Of a DNA stretch of 64,000 nt, positions 51,282 to 60,593 are shown in pieces (positions within the stretch are counted from its first letter, which is position 1; every line of letters starts with the position of its first letter). The notes under the pieces were generated by a model. That model was given only the letters and a program-made list of their open reading frames with translations, was not told the DNA's origin and ran no database searches. This stretch comes from JBFLYN01 sp040756655 (GTDB lineage Bacteria; Bacillota; Sulfobacillia; UBA8153): the NCBI GenBank assembly GCA_040756655.1, contig JBFLYN010000010.1, positions 1 through 64,000 on the forward strand, in the 5' to 3' direction. The translations under genes and the position numbers were made by a program.

Positions 51282-52991
51282 TTGCTCCAGGCGCTTCACA
51301 TCGAGAAACTGGCTCTCATCGACAAAGCCGAGCTGGTCTTTGGCCCGGGACTTAACGTGCTGACCGGAGAGACCGGGGCCGGCAAGTCCATGATCATCGA
51401 CGCGGTAAACGTGGTACTGGGAGGACGCGCCTCCCTGGAGTTGGTGCGCACGGGAGCCGATTCCGCCCTGGTGGAAGCTATGTTTGATGTACCTGCTTGT
51501 GAGGCTGCCCGGCTGGCCCTGGACCAGCTGGGACTGCCCCGGGCCGAGAGCCTGGTGTTAAGCCGCGAAGTCCACCGCAGCGGGCGGCCGGTGGCCCGGG
51601 TAAACGGGCGCCTGGCCACCGTGGGGATGCTGCGGGAACTGGCCCAGCACCTGGTGGACATGCACGGCCAGCACGAGCACCAGTCGCTGCTCAAGCCCAG
51701 CGCCCAGCTGCAGGCCCTGGATGCGTCCGGAGGACCGGAGCTCCTGGCGGCAAGGGCTGCGTACCAGGAGCACTACCACCGCCTAAGGCAACTGGACGAG
51801 AGGTTACGGGAAGTGGCCGGGGATGCCCGGGACCGGGCCCGGCGTCTTGACCTTCTCCGCTACGAGGTGGATGAACTGGACCGGGCCGCCCTGCGCCCCG
51901 GTGAAGACCACGAACTAGCGCAAAAGCAGCGCCTTTTGGTAAATCGCGCCCGCTTGGCCGAGTCCGCGGCCGGGGCACTGGAACTCCTCTACGGCGACCA
52001 GCGGGCCGTGGCCGACCTTCTCGGTTCGGCCCGGGCGATGCTGAGCGCCGGCGGGCGCATCGACCCGGCCCTGGCGCGGCTGGCCAACAGTGTGGAGCAG
52101 TTGGGTTACCAGGTAGAGGAGATCGTCGAGGACCTGAGGCACTATAGCCGGGGGCTGGAGTTCGATCCGGGGGCGGCCCAGGAAGTGGAAGCACGGCTGG
52201 ACCTACTGGCGCGGCTAAAGCGCAAGTATGGAGACAGCGTCGACGACATGCTCGCCTACCGGGAACGGGCGCTGGCCGAGCTGGTGCGCCTGGAGGGCGC
52301 CGAGGAATTGGCCGAACAGATCGAGAAGGAGCGGTCGGCTGCCAGTCGCCTGGCTGCCCGGGCCGCCCAGGAGCTCAGCCTCTTGCGCCGGCGTGCAGCC
52401 AGTGTTCTGGACCGTCAGTTGGAGGACGAGCTGGCAGAAGTGGGCATGGCAGGCACGCGGTTTGCCACCTCCTTTGGGTACCAGGAGTACCCGGACGGCT
52501 TGGAAGTGGACGGCCGCTGCCTGGCGGCCGGGCCGTCGGGCACGGACCAAGTCGAGTTCACCATCTCGCCCAACCCCGGTGAGCCGCTACGCAGCCTGGC
52601 CAAGATCGCCTCCGGTGGGGAGCTGTCCCGTATTATGCTGGCCTTGCGGACCATCCTGGCCCGGGCCGACCAGGTGCCTACTCTCATTTTTGACGAAATC
52701 GACGCTGGTGTAGGTGGACGCACCGCTGGCGTGGTGGCGGAGAAACTTGCCCGGCTGGGCGCCAGCCGGCAGGTGCTGTGCGTTACCCATCTTGCTCACA
52801 TTGCCGCCCGGGCCGACCGTCACTTGCTGGTACAAAAACACGTGGAAGGCCAGCGGACGTCCACCAGCGTGGCGGCGCTCACCGAAGCAGAGCGTCCGGC
52901 TGAACTGGCCCGCATGCTAGGGGTGGAATACACCGGTGCTGGAGCCGAACATGCCCGTGAACTCCTAGCGCGCAGCCGTCAAGTTATGTAG
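51282..52991 (+). CDS. recN: DNA repair protein RecN
   Basis: 569 aa SMC-like ATPase for double-strand break repair. Walker A TGETGAGKSMI at about residue 28, long coiled coil, ABC signature ASGGELSRIMLAL, Walker B TLIFDEIDAGVGG. TTG 51282 with GGGGGGACGGGGAG upstream. Followed by a terminator. Confidence 0.95.
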   Translation: MLQALHIEKLALIDKAELVFGPGLNVLTGETGAGKSMIIDAVNVVLGGRASLELVRTGADSALVEAMFDVPACEAARLALDQLGLPRAESLVLSREVHRSGRPVARVNGRLATVGMLRELAQHLVDMHGQHEHQSLLKPSAQLQALDASGGPELLAARAAYQEHYHRLRQLDERLREVAGDARDRARRLDLLRYEVDELDRAALRPGEDHELAQKQRLLVNRARLAESAAGALELLYGDQRAVADLLGSARAMLSAGGRIDPALARLANSVEQLGYQVEEIVEDLRHYSRGLEFDPGAAQEVEARLDLLARLKRKYGDSVDDMLAYRERALAELVRLEGAEELAEQIEKERSAASRLAARAAQELSLLRRRAASVLDRQLEDELAEVGMAGTRFATSFGYQEYPDGLEVDGRCLAAGPSGTDQVEFTISPNPGEPLRSLAKIASGGELSRIMLALRTILARADQVPTLIFDEIDAGVGGRTAGVVAEKLARLGASRQVLCVTHLAHIAARADRHLLVQKHVEGQRTSTSVAALTEAERPAELARMLGVEYTGAGAEHARELLARSRQVM

Positions 52992-53006
52992 CATGGCGAC
53001 TCAGGG

Positions 53007-53033
53007 CGGGGCTGTGCCCCGTTTTATATTTTA
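53007..53033 (+). terminator. rho-independent terminator after recN
   Basis: CGGGGC-TGT-GCCCCG followed by TTTTATATTTT. Confidence 0.85.
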
Positions 53034-53067
53034 TGCAGGGAATTTCTTGATGACCGGCTGACAGGAC

Positions 53068-53095
53068 GACCTGAACATGCCAGGTCTTTTATGTT
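53068..53095 (+). terminator. second terminator-like hairpin
   Basis: GACCTG (53068-53073) / CAGGTC (53081-53086) then TTTTATGTT. It is either a backup terminator for recN or part of the spoIVB leader. Confidence 0.5.
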
Positions 53096-53179
53096 AATGC
53101 GGCAGGATACGCCCGGTGTTGCACGGGCAATTTAAACCCGGAGGTGAAAGCAACAAGACAACAAAAGGAGGACATCTGG

Positions 53180-54508
53180 TTGACGGACGAACGCAGGCTC
53201 AAGCGCAAGCTGGCCGGCCTCGTACTTGCGACCATCGTCATTGCCATCACCACCAGCGTGCCCTTTCGCACACTGGTAAGCTTGCCGGATGCCATACGGA
53301 TCTCTTCTGGCCAAGAGCACGTGTTCGGCCTGGACCTGCCGCTGGTTAGAGCCCACTGTGACCAGCAAGGATTTTTGGCCACTGAAGGCTGGCCGCTGGT
53401 GATCAAACCAGCGGCCGCAGGGCAATATACCGTGGAGTTTAGGTTGTTTGGGCTGATCCCGTTGCGGCGGGTGGCCGTGGAAGTGGTGCCACCCATCTAC
53501 GTGGTGCCGGGTGGTCATTCCATCGGGGTGCTCTTGCATTCTCACGGCGTCATCGTCAGCAGCGTGTCGACGGTCACCGACCAGCAGGGCCGCGTGTTCC
53601 GTCCCGCCAAGGATGCCGGTCTGGTTGCGGGAGACTTGATCCTGTTGGTAGATGGGCAGCCCGTGCGCAGCGATGAGCAGCTGGCCGAACTAGTGCACCG
53701 GGCCGGAGTCGCCCGGGGCGCTGTAGAACTGGAAGTGCAAAAGCGCGACGGGCGGGTTATCAGGCGTACGGTTACACCTGTGCGGTGTGGTACCACCGAT
53801 CGCTTCCGGATAGGCATCTGGGTGCGCGACACTGCGGCCGGAGTCGGGACACTGACGTTTTACGAACCAGAGAGCGGCCTGTTTGCAGCACTGGGGCATG
53901 TGGTCACCGACCATGACACGGGACAGCCCGTGAACATCGTGGCCGGGCGGGTGGTACGGTCCACGGTCACCGGCGTGGAAGCGGGAAGGCGGGGACACCC
54001 TGGCGAGATCATCGGAGCCTTCGTAGAAGAGACTGATTTGATGGGCTCCATCGTGAAAAACAGCCAGGTGGGGATCGTGGGCATGCTCGATACACCTATT
54101 AGCAACCCGTACTTCCCAAAACCTATACCAGTAGCCATGAGCCGGGAGGTCAGGACCGGGCCTGTAGAGATTCTCACGGTAGTAGAGGGCCGGAACATCA
54201 AGAAATTCTCGGCAGAAATCGTGGAAATTCGACGCGATCCCCTACCTTACGGCAGGCTGGTCATCAGAGTGACCGACGAAGAGCTCATAAAGCGTACCGG
54301 GGGCATCGTGCAGGGCATGAGCGGCAGCCCAATGGTGCAAGACGGGAAACTGGTGGGAGCAGTCACCCACGTGTTGGTGAGCGATCCCACGCGGGGGTAC
54401 GGTGTAAGCGCGGAGTGGATGGTCATAGAAGCCGGCTTGGACAAAATAATGCGACGGGTCGGAGCCCTGGGGTCTCCGGCCCTGTTGTTATCGAAACTTG
54501 TTGTGTGA
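53180..54508 (+). CDS. spoIVB: SpoIVB serine peptidase
   Basis: 442 aa. One N-terminal membrane/signal segment (LAGLVLATIVIAITTSV), a PDZ domain (AKDAGLVAGDLILLVDGQPV) and an S55 peptidase domain: catalytic His about residue 240 in LGHVVTD and Ser in GMSGSPMV. Made in the forespore, it signals pro-sigma-K processing in the mother cell. TTG 53180 with AAGGAGG 8 nt upstream is preferred over GTG 53144, which lies inside another GGAGGTG. Confidence 0.94.
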   Translation: MTDERRLKRKLAGLVLATIVIAITTSVPFRTLVSLPDAIRISSGQEHVFGLDLPLVRAHCDQQGFLATEGWPLVIKPAAAGQYTVEFRLFGLIPLRRVAVEVVPPIYVVPGGHSIGVLLHSHGVIVSSVSTVTDQQGRVFRPAKDAGLVAGDLILLVDGQPVRSDEQLAELVHRAGVARGAVELEVQKRDGRVIRRTVTPVRCGTTDRFRIGIWVRDTAAGVGTLTFYEPESGLFAALGHVVTDHDTGQPVNIVAGRVVRSTVTGVEAGRRGHPGEIIGAFVEETDLMGSIVKNSQVGIVGMLDTPISNPYFPKPIPVAMSREVRTGPVEILTVVEGRNIKKFSAEIVEIRRDPLPYGRLVIRVTDEELIKRTGGIVQGMSGSPMVQDGKLVGAVTHVLVSDPTRGYGVSAEWMVIEAGLDKIMRRVGALGSPALLLSKLVV

Positions 54509-54552
54509 TTTGCTCTACCACCAAGAAGGATAGGTTCTCTTGTACAGCGAAT
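54488..54552 (+). promoter_or_regulatory. sigma-H promoter and 0A-box candidate for spo0A
   Basis: GAAGGATAG (54525-54533), 12-nt spacer, AGCGAAT (54546-54552) fits the sigma-H consensus RWAGGAWWT/HNNGAAT with one mismatch. TTATCGAAA (54488-54496) differs from the 0A box TTGTCGAAA at one base. In Bacillus the sporulation promoter of spo0A is sigma-H dependent and controlled by Spo0A-P, so autoregulation is likely here. Confidence 0.7.
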
Positions 54553-54590
54553 GATTTTGGGCACATCTGGAAACGAAAGGGGCAATCTCG

Positions 54591-55343
54591 ATGTCCATTC
54601 GAGTCATGATAGCTGATGACAACCGGGAGTTTTGCAGCATTCTCAACCAGTACATTAGCAGCCAGCCGGACCTTGAAGTTGCGGCGGTGGCCCACAACGG
54701 CACCGAGGCACTCGAGATCCTGGACAAGGCCCAACCCGACGTGATGCTCCTGGATATCATCATGCCGCACCTGGATGGCATCGGCGTGTTGGAACGACTG
54801 AACCAAAGAGATAGGCGCCCCAAGGTGGTGATGCTCACGGCTTTTGGCCAGGAGACTATTACCCAGAGAGTGGTGGGGATGGGCGCTGACTACTATATTC
54901 TCAAACCCTTTGACCTCGAAGTGCTGGCCAACCGCATCCGGCAGCTTTGCAACCAACCTGCGGTGGCCAAGCCCCGGGTAGTCAAGGCCCGCAGCCTGGA
55001 CCTGGATGTGACTCACCTCATACATGAGATCGGTATCCCCGCTCACATCAAAGGCTATCTTTACCTGAGGGAAGCCATCCTGATGGTAGTAGCACGGTAC
55101 GATTTGCTGTCTGCAGTCACCAAGGAACTCTATCCTTCCATTGCCGCCAAGTACCAGACAACCCCCAGCCGCGTGGAGCGGGCCATTCGCCATGCCATAG
55201 AAGTCGCCTGGAACCGCGGAAGCCTGGAGGTCATCAACAGCCTCTTTGGGCATACCGTCAGCCAGGAGCGGGGCAAACCCACCAACTCCGAGTTCATAGC
55301 CATGGTGGCCGACAAGCTGCGCATGGAATCCCGGGCCAGCTAG
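54591..55343 (+). CDS. spo0A: sporulation master regulator Spo0A
   Basis: 250 aa. Receiver domain with DD (9-10), phospho-Asp 55 in LLDIIMPH and Lys in ILKPFD; C-terminal Spo0A DNA-binding domain with HEIGIPAHIKGYLYLREAI and TPSRVERAIRHAIEVAW. AAAGGGG precedes ATG 54591. Position after spoIVB is conserved in spore-formers. Confidence 0.97.
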   Translation: MSIRVMIADDNREFCSILNQYISSQPDLEVAAVAHNGTEALEILDKAQPDVMLLDIIMPHLDGIGVLERLNQRDRRPKVVMLTAFGQETITQRVVGMGADYYILKPFDLEVLANRIRQLCNQPAVAKPRVVKARSLDLDVTHLIHEIGIPAHIKGYLYLREAILMVVARYDLLSAVTKELYPSIAAKYQTTPSRVERAIRHAIEVAWNRGSLEVINSLFGHTVSQERGKPTNSEFIAMVADKLRMESRAS

Positions 55344-55372
55344 GCCAGTTTTTCTGCATAGCTGCAAGAAGG

Positions 55373-55398
55373 CCCCTCCATACTACGTGATGGAGGGG
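55373..55398 (+). promoter_or_regulatory. hairpin that covers the SteA ribosome site
   Basis: CCCCTCCAT (55373-55381) pairs perfectly with ATGGAGGGG (55390-55398). The right arm contains GGAGGGG, the ribosome site of the TTG 55406 start. It may be a weak terminator for spo0A and also limit translation of the next gene. Confidence 0.65.
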
Positions 55399-55405
55399 AA
55401 TTGCT

Positions 55406-56527
55406 TTGCCCATCGTGGGACGGGTGCGCAAGGACAGCCGTACCAAGCGGCTCATCTCCCGCTTGTTCCCGGGGGACATTGCCCTTTTGGATCACGAAGA
55501 CCTGGATGAAGTTGCCGCCCGGGAACTGGTCTCGCGCCGGGTGGCAGCCGTGTTGAACGTAAAGTCCTCCCTGACGTGCCGCTACCCCAATCCCGGCCCC
55601 CAGGTGCTCCTGGACGCCGGCATCCCCCAGATCGACCAGCTGGGCCCAGAGCTCCTGGAACGCCTGGCCGACGGCGACCGGGTGAGCATCAACCGGGGTC
55701 AAGTCATCAAGTCCGGCCAGGTCATCGCCAGGGGTCGCCGGTTGAACCCCAGGATAGTCCAGGAAGCCATGATGCAAAGCCGTGCCAACCTCACGGCGGA
55801 ACTCGAAAGTTTCCTGGAAAACACCCTGGAGCATGCGTGGAAAGAAAGGGCGCTAATCCTCGGGGGGATGGACATTCCGGACGGTATTGGTAGCTTCCGC
55901 CACCGCCATGCACTGGTGGTGGTGAGGGGGCAAAACTACCGGGAAGACCTGGCCATGATCCGTCCTTACGTCGGCGAGATGCGCCCGGTGCTGGTGGGAG
56001 TGGACGGCGGCGCCGACGCGCTTCTGGAAGTCGGCCTGGTGCCCGAATACATCGTGGGCGACATGGACAGTGTCAGCGACCGGGCACTCCGGTCGGGCGC
56101 CTGCCTCGTGGTGCATGCCTACCCGGACGGCCGGGCACCGGCCAGATCTCGCCTGCAGGAACTCGGCTTGGATCACCTGGTAGTGGCGGCCCCGGGTACC
56201 AGCGAGGACGTGGCCTTGATGATCTGCTATGAGCGGGAAGCTGAACTCATCGTGGCCGTGGGCACCCACTCCAATATCGTGGACTTTTTGGAGAAGGGGC
56301 GCCCGGGCATGGCCAGCACTTTCCTGGTCCGCCTCAAGGTGGGTTCCATCCTAGTGGATGCCCGGGGTATCAACCGCCTGTACCGGGGGCGCTTGCGTGC
56401 TCGCTATTTTCTGGAAGTGCTGGCTGCCAGCCTGGTCCCGGCGGCGGTGGTGGCCAGTATAGGCGCTCCATCGCGCAACTTGATGAGGTTGGTATTCCTC
56501 AGGCTGCGGCTATGGCTGGGCCTGTGA
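55406..56527 (+). CDS. steA: SteA-like protein, thiamine pyrophosphokinase fold
   Basis: 373 aa. The N-terminal domain is followed by a TPK-like region (LVGVDGGADALLEVGLVPEYIVGDMDSVSD, APGTSEDVALM) and a C-terminal membrane segment (LEVLAASLVPAAVVASIG). Homologues include the corynebacterial cytokinetic ring protein SteA, which pairs with SteB. In Bacillota this gene often follows spo0A or recN. The active-site DMDS of the TPK fold is kept, but its role is not known. Confidence 0.82.
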   Translation: MPIVGRVRKDSRTKRLISRLFPGDIALLDHEDLDEVAARELVSRRVAAVLNVKSSLTCRYPNPGPQVLLDAGIPQIDQLGPELLERLADGDRVSINRGQVIKSGQVIARGRRLNPRIVQEAMMQSRANLTAELESFLENTLEHAWKERALILGGMDIPDGIGSFRHRHALVVVRGQNYREDLAMIRPYVGEMRPVLVGVDGGADALLEVGLVPEYIVGDMDSVSDRALRSGACLVVHAYPDGRAPARSRLQELGLDHLVVAAPGTSEDVALMICYEREAELIVAVGTHSNIVDFLEKGRPGMASTFLVRLKVGSILVDARGINRLYRGRLRARYFLEVLAASLVPAAVVASIGAPSRNLMRLVFLRLRLWLGL

Positions 56528-56546
56528 GTCGGGAGGTGAAAATCCG

Positions 56547-57338
56547 GTGTTCGACCTGAGGCACTTTGTGGTAGCCCTGGCGGCAGTCTTCTTATCCCTG
56601 GGCCTGGGGTTGTTCATCGGGGCCAACCTCCCGCCCGAAGAAGGGCTGGCCGCCCGCCAGGAAGCGCTCATCAGCAAGCTGGAGGCCGAGTTTGCCACCT
56701 TGCGCGCGGAAAATCGTTACCTCAATACCAGGCTCACTACCCTCCAAGAGCTGGACGAAGCCAACCGGGCACTGGAGGAGGCCTTGGCCGCCCTGCTCCT
56801 GGAGGGGCAGCTGGGAGGGCTCCGCGTGGTCGTGGTACAAACATCCCAGGATGCCCCGGCCGCCAGCGCCGTCCGCACGCTTGAACTGGCCGGGGCGGAT
56901 GTGGCGTGGCTGCGACCTCCCTTCGCGTCGCCTCCGGCAGGAGATCTCCTGGCCCGGGCGGTGCTGGCCCGGTCACCGGAACTGGCTGGCCTGGAGCTGG
57001 TGAGCGGGGGGCTGGATCACCCGGTGGACGCGGTGGTGGTGGCCGGGGGAGCCAGTCGCCAGGGCCGCCTGTACACGGCCGACGTGGAGCTTCCTCTCAT
57101 CACCACCCTGGTTGACGCCGGGCTCTCGGTAGTCGGCGTCCAGCAATACGATGCCTGGCAGTCGTCTCTCCCCGCTTTCCGGGAACGGCAACTGGCTACC
57201 GTAAGCCACGTGGACCGGCTGCCCGGTCAACTGGCCCTCGTCTACTTGCTCTGCAGTCCAAACCACCACGGCGCATTCGGCCTGGGCGCTTTTGAGACCA
57301 TCTGGCCCGAGCTTTCCTTCCTGCGGGTAACGCCGTGA
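56547..57338 (+). CDS. steB: SteB/MctB-like membrane protein
   Basis: 263 aa. One N-terminal membrane helix (FVVALAAVFLSLGLGLFIGANL), a coiled coil (ALISKLEAEFATLRAENRYLNTRLTTLQ) and an outside domain. Annotated in related genomes as copper transporter MctB family; the SteA neighbour suggests a division or envelope partner instead. GTG 56547 with GGGAGG upstream. Overlaps the next gene by 4 nt. Confidence 0.8.
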   Translation: MFDLRHFVVALAAVFLSLGLGLFIGANLPPEEGLAARQEALISKLEAEFATLRAENRYLNTRLTTLQELDEANRALEEALAALLLEGQLGGLRVVVVQTSQDAPAASAVRTLELAGADVAWLRPPFASPPAGDLLARAVLARSPELAGLELVSGGLDHPVDAVVVAGGASRQGRLYTADVELPLITTLVDAGLSVVGVQQYDAWQSSLPAFRERQLATVSHVDRLPGQLALVYLLCSPNHHGAFGLGAFETIWPELSFLRVTP

Positions 57339-57994
57339 GGCCGGCGGTCTCCATTATCGTGCCGGCGCGGGACGAAGCCCGCCGGCTGGACCAGACGCTC
57401 CGTGCCCTGCAGGGGTTGGGAGAGATCATCGTGGTGGACGACTGTTCCCGGGATGACACCGCCGAGGTGGCCCGGGCGCTGGGTGCCACGGTGATCGCGC
57501 GGCAGGATCGCCCCGGGAAAGGACGGGCACTCCAGGCGGGGTTGGGCGAGGCTAGTGGAGAGGTAGTAGCCTTCGTCGACGCCGACCTGGGAGACTGCGC
57601 CGGCGAGATCGTCCGGCTGGTGGACACGGTGACCAGCGGCCACTGCGACCTGGCGGTGGCGAAAGTTAGGACTACCGGCCGGGGAGGGCTGGGGACGGTG
57701 GTAGGCCTAACCCGGTGGTTGTTGAGGCGGATGGGGGTCCCACCGGTGACCAATCCCCTATCCGGGCAAAGGGCGGTTACCCGCCGGGCGCTGCCTTCTC
57801 TCCTCCCGCTGTCGCCCGGGTGGGGCGCGGAAGCGGCCATGCTGGTAGATGGCCACCGGGCGGGCCTAGTGATCCGAGAGGTGCCCACGAGCATGGTGCA
57901 CCGGGGGACCGGGTGGGGGTGGCGGGGCATTACGCACCGGGCGTACCAGTGCCGGGATATCCTGGTGGCCCTGGCCGCCCGGGTGCGCCCGTGA
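57335..57994 (+). CDS. family 2 glycosyltransferase
   Basis: 219 aa GT-A fold. SIIVPARDEARRL, IIVVDDCSRDDT and AFVDADLGD (DxD-type) are the nucleotide-sugar and metal motifs. Resembles dolichyl/undecaprenyl phosphate sugar transferases, but no membrane helices are present. Overlaps the MraY-like gene (GTGA). Acceptor unknown. Confidence 0.85.
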   Translation: MRPAVSIIVPARDEARRLDQTLRALQGLGEIIVVDDCSRDDTAEVARALGATVIARQDRPGKGRALQAGLGEASGEVVAFVDADLGDCAGEIVRLVDTVTSGHCDLAVAKVRTTGRGGLGTVVGLTRWLLRRMGVPPVTNPLSGQRAVTRRALPSLLPLSPGWGAEAAMLVDGHRAGLVIREVPTSMVHRGTGWGWRGITHRAYQCRDILVALAARVRP

Positions 57995-58782
57995 CTGCGG
58001 CTGCGTTCTCGTTGGTCATCACCGCCCTCATCCTGCCCACTTTCATTCGCCTGACTTCCCATGTCCGCCTGGCCCGGGTTAACTTCACCGGGCGCACCCT
58101 GCCGTCTGGCACTGGACTGGCCGTGGTGATGGGCGCCGGAACTGGAACGTTGCTGGCCACCCTGGCGGGCGACTACTGCCCGGACCTGGCCCTGGCGCTC
58201 TTGGTGGTGCTGGCCGGGTTCGGCCTTGTGGGCCTGGTGGACGACGTGGCCGGGGAGGTGGGTATCAAGGGGTGGAAGGGGCATCTGCGGAGCCTCCTGG
58301 AGGAGGCACGCCTGACCACCGGGGGGCTTAAGGTTCTGTTTGGAGTGGTGGTCGCCCTAACCGTAGCCGTGTTTGTGGGAGGCAACCGGCTGGATGTGGG
58401 CATCAACGCCGGGCTCATGGCAGTGGGTGCGGCCACTCTCAACCAGCTGGATACCAAGCCGGCCCGGGCTGTCGCTGGTTTTTTGGCCTTTACCGCCTTG
58501 GCTGCCCTGGCGGGCGGTACCGCTGTGCTACGGGCGGCTGCCCCGGTGGTGGGAGCCGTGCTGGCCTACCTGCCCTACGACGCCGGGGCCCGGGCCATGC
58601 TGGGAGACAGCGGCTCCAACCCACTGGGGGCGGCACTGGGACTGGCGCTGGTCCGGTTGCCGCTGCCAGTTCGCGTGGCGGCCCTGGCCATACTGGTGGT
58701 CCTGCACGTGGCCGGCGAAGTGACGTCCCTCGACCGCCTTCTCGCCGCCGGAGCGCCGGGCAGGGAAGGTGGGCAGGGATAG
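57991..58782 (+). CDS. MraY/WecA-like membrane protein
   Basis: 263 aa with about eight membrane helices. GLVDDVAGE matches the DDxx(D/E) loop and AMLGDSGSNPLGAALG the D-G/S-x-N region of the polyprenyl-phosphate glycosyl-1-phosphate transferase family. It is shorter than MraY (about 320). GTG 57991 overlaps the GT2 stop. Likely works with the GT2 on a lipid-linked sugar. Confidence 0.75.
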   Translation: MTAAAFSLVITALILPTFIRLTSHVRLARVNFTGRTLPSGTGLAVVMGAGTGTLLATLAGDYCPDLALALLVVLAGFGLVGLVDDVAGEVGIKGWKGHLRSLLEEARLTTGGLKVLFGVVVALTVAVFVGGNRLDVGINAGLMAVGAATLNQLDTKPARAVAGFLAFTALAALAGGTAVLRAAAPVVGAVLAYLPYDAGARAMLGDSGSNPLGAALGLALVRLPLPVRVAALAILVVLHVAGEVTSLDRLLAAGAPGREGGQG

Positions 58783-58809
58783 CGAAGAGTACGGGCAGGA
58801 GGGATCCTC

Positions 58810-60531
58810 ATGCCCGTCAGGCGGGAGCGGGAACTGGAAGTCATCCTCAACTCCACCCACGATGGGATGATCGCGGTGGATGCCGCCGGGATCATCACCC
58901 TTTTCAACGCCGCCGCCGAACGCCTCATTGGGGTCACCCGCGACCAGGCGCTGGGGAGGCCGGCTTCTGAGGTAATCCCCAACACCCGCTTGTACGAGGT
59001 GCTGCGTACTGGTGAGCCCGAACTCAACCGCCAGCAGGACATGGGGAATGTCACTATCATCACCAACCGGGTGCCCGTGCGAGACGAAGCGGGTCAGGTG
59101 GTAGGTGCGGTCGCCGTGTTCAGGGACATTACGGAAGTGCGCAGCCTGGCCGAACAGATCACCAACCTAACCCAAGTGCAGTCGCTATTGGAGTCCATCA
59201 TCAACTCCACCCAGGATGCCATCTCCGTGGTGGACGCCCACGGGAACGGGCTGCTCATCAACCCGGCTTACACCCGCATAACCGGACTGACCGAGGCCGA
59301 CGTCATCGGCAAGCCCGCCACGGTGGATATTGCCGAGGGTGAAAGCATGCACCTGCAGGTCTTGCGCACCCGGCGGCCGGTGCGGGGTGTGCCCATGAAA
59401 GTGGGTCCCCGCCGCCGCGAAGTAGTGGTCAATGTGGCCCCCATTATGGTGGCCGGGGAGCTCAAGGGCTCGGTGGGGGTCATTCACGACGTCTCGGAGA
59501 TCACCCGCCTTTCTGAGGAACTAGAGCGGGTCAAGCGGCTGGTCAGAAGGCTGGAGGCCAAGTACACGTTCGACGAGGTTGTGGCCGTAAGCCAGGTCAT
59601 GCGGACCGCCGTGGAACAGGCGCGGCGGGCGGCTGAAACCCCGGTCACCGTGCTCTTACGGGGAGAAAGCGGCACTGGCAAGGAGTTGTTCGCCCACGCC
59701 ATCCACAACGCCAGCCGGCGGGCCGGGGGCCCACTGGTGCGGGTAAATTGCGCCGCCCTCTCCGAGTCATTGCTGGAAAGCCAGCTTTTTGGTTACGTGG
59801 AGGGCGCCTTTACCGGGGCCCGGCGTGGTGGGCGGCGCGGGTTGTTTGAAGAGGCCGCCGGGGGCACGATCTTCCTGGACGAAGTGGGGCTCATGAATCT
59901 CAACCTCCAGACCAAGCTATTGCGGGTGCTCCAGGAACGCGAGGTAGTACGCGTGGGCGATACCCAGCCTTTGCCAGTGGACGTGCGTGTCATCGCCGCC
60001 ACCAACACCCAGCTGGAACGAGCCGTGGCCGCCGGGGAGTTCCGGGAAGATCTGTACTACCGCCTCAACGTGGTTCCCATCTTCATCCCACCCTTGCGCC
60101 AGCGACGTGAGGATCTCCCGCTGCTGGCCCACCACCTGATCCGCAAGCTCAACCAGGAGTACGGGCGGAACGTGGAAAGCCTTTCCCCTCAGGCGCTCCA
60201 GAATCTTCTGGCCTACCACTGGCCGGGCAACGTGCGCGAGCTCGAGAATGTCCTGGGCCGGGCCATGATCAACATGACCTACTGCCAGGACTGCCTGGAG
60301 GCCGGCCATCTACCTCCCCTGGAAAGCCCCGGGGGCCAGGGCGAGCCCCGGGGCAGGCCTCCTGGGGTAGTGACCCTGGAGCGGGCAGTGGAGGATGCGG
60401 AGCGGCAGGCGGTAACGGCTGCCCTGTCCGCAGCCGGGGGCAACAAGGCCCTGGCCGCACGCTTGCTGGGCATCGCCCCCCGCACCCTGTACTACAAGCT
60501 GGAACGCTTGGGCCTGATGCGACCGTCCTGA
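58810..60531 (+). CDS. sigma-54 dependent activator with two PAS domains
   Basis: 573 aa. PAS 1 (about residues 8-115), PAS 2 (about 125-235), AAA+ domain (about 255-485) with Walker A GESGTGKE, GAFTGA for sigma-54 contact and GGTIFLDEV, and a Fis-type helix-turn-helix at the C-terminus (ALAARLLGIAPRTLYYKLERLGL). Like Bacillus BkdR, it lies before branched-chain amino acid catabolic genes, which have a -24/-12 promoter. The PAS domains should sense a small molecule, perhaps a branched-chain amino acid. ATG 58810 with GGAGGG upstream. Confidence 0.92.
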   Translation: MPVRRERELEVILNSTHDGMIAVDAAGIITLFNAAAERLIGVTRDQALGRPASEVIPNTRLYEVLRTGEPELNRQQDMGNVTIITNRVPVRDEAGQVVGAVAVFRDITEVRSLAEQITNLTQVQSLLESIINSTQDAISVVDAHGNGLLINPAYTRITGLTEADVIGKPATVDIAEGESMHLQVLRTRRPVRGVPMKVGPRRREVVVNVAPIMVAGELKGSVGVIHDVSEITRLSEELERVKRLVRRLEAKYTFDEVVAVSQVMRTAVEQARRAAETPVTVLLRGESGTGKELFAHAIHNASRRAGGPLVRVNCAALSESLLESQLFGYVEGAFTGARRGGRRGLFEEAAGGTIFLDEVGLMNLNLQTKLLRVLQEREVVRVGDTQPLPVDVRVIAATNTQLERAVAAGEFREDLYYRLNVVPIFIPPLRQRREDLPLLAHHLIRKLNQEYGRNVESLSPQALQNLLAYHWPGNVRELENVLGRAMINMTYCQDCLEAGHLPPLESPGGQGEPRGRPPGVVTLERAVEDAERQAVTAALSAAGGNKALAARLLGIAPRTLYYKLERLGLMRPS

Positions 60532-60533
60532 TC

Positions 60534-60585
60534 CCTGCAATTGGTTGCCTGCAAGAAGATGCAGAGCCGCGCAGAAACGTGCAGG
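60534..60585 (+). promoter_or_regulatory. candidate activator binding sites
   Basis: CCTGCA occurs at 60534-60539 and 60548-60553, and its complement TGCAG(G) at 60560-60564 and 60580-60585, about 100-140 bp before the sigma-54 promoter, where enhancer sites are expected. Confidence 0.45.
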
Positions 60586-60593
60586 CGAGGCGA

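Noticed and set aside
57196..58284. 362-codon minus-strand frame
   Set aside because: Antisense to the GT2 and MraY-like genes, which have clear motifs.
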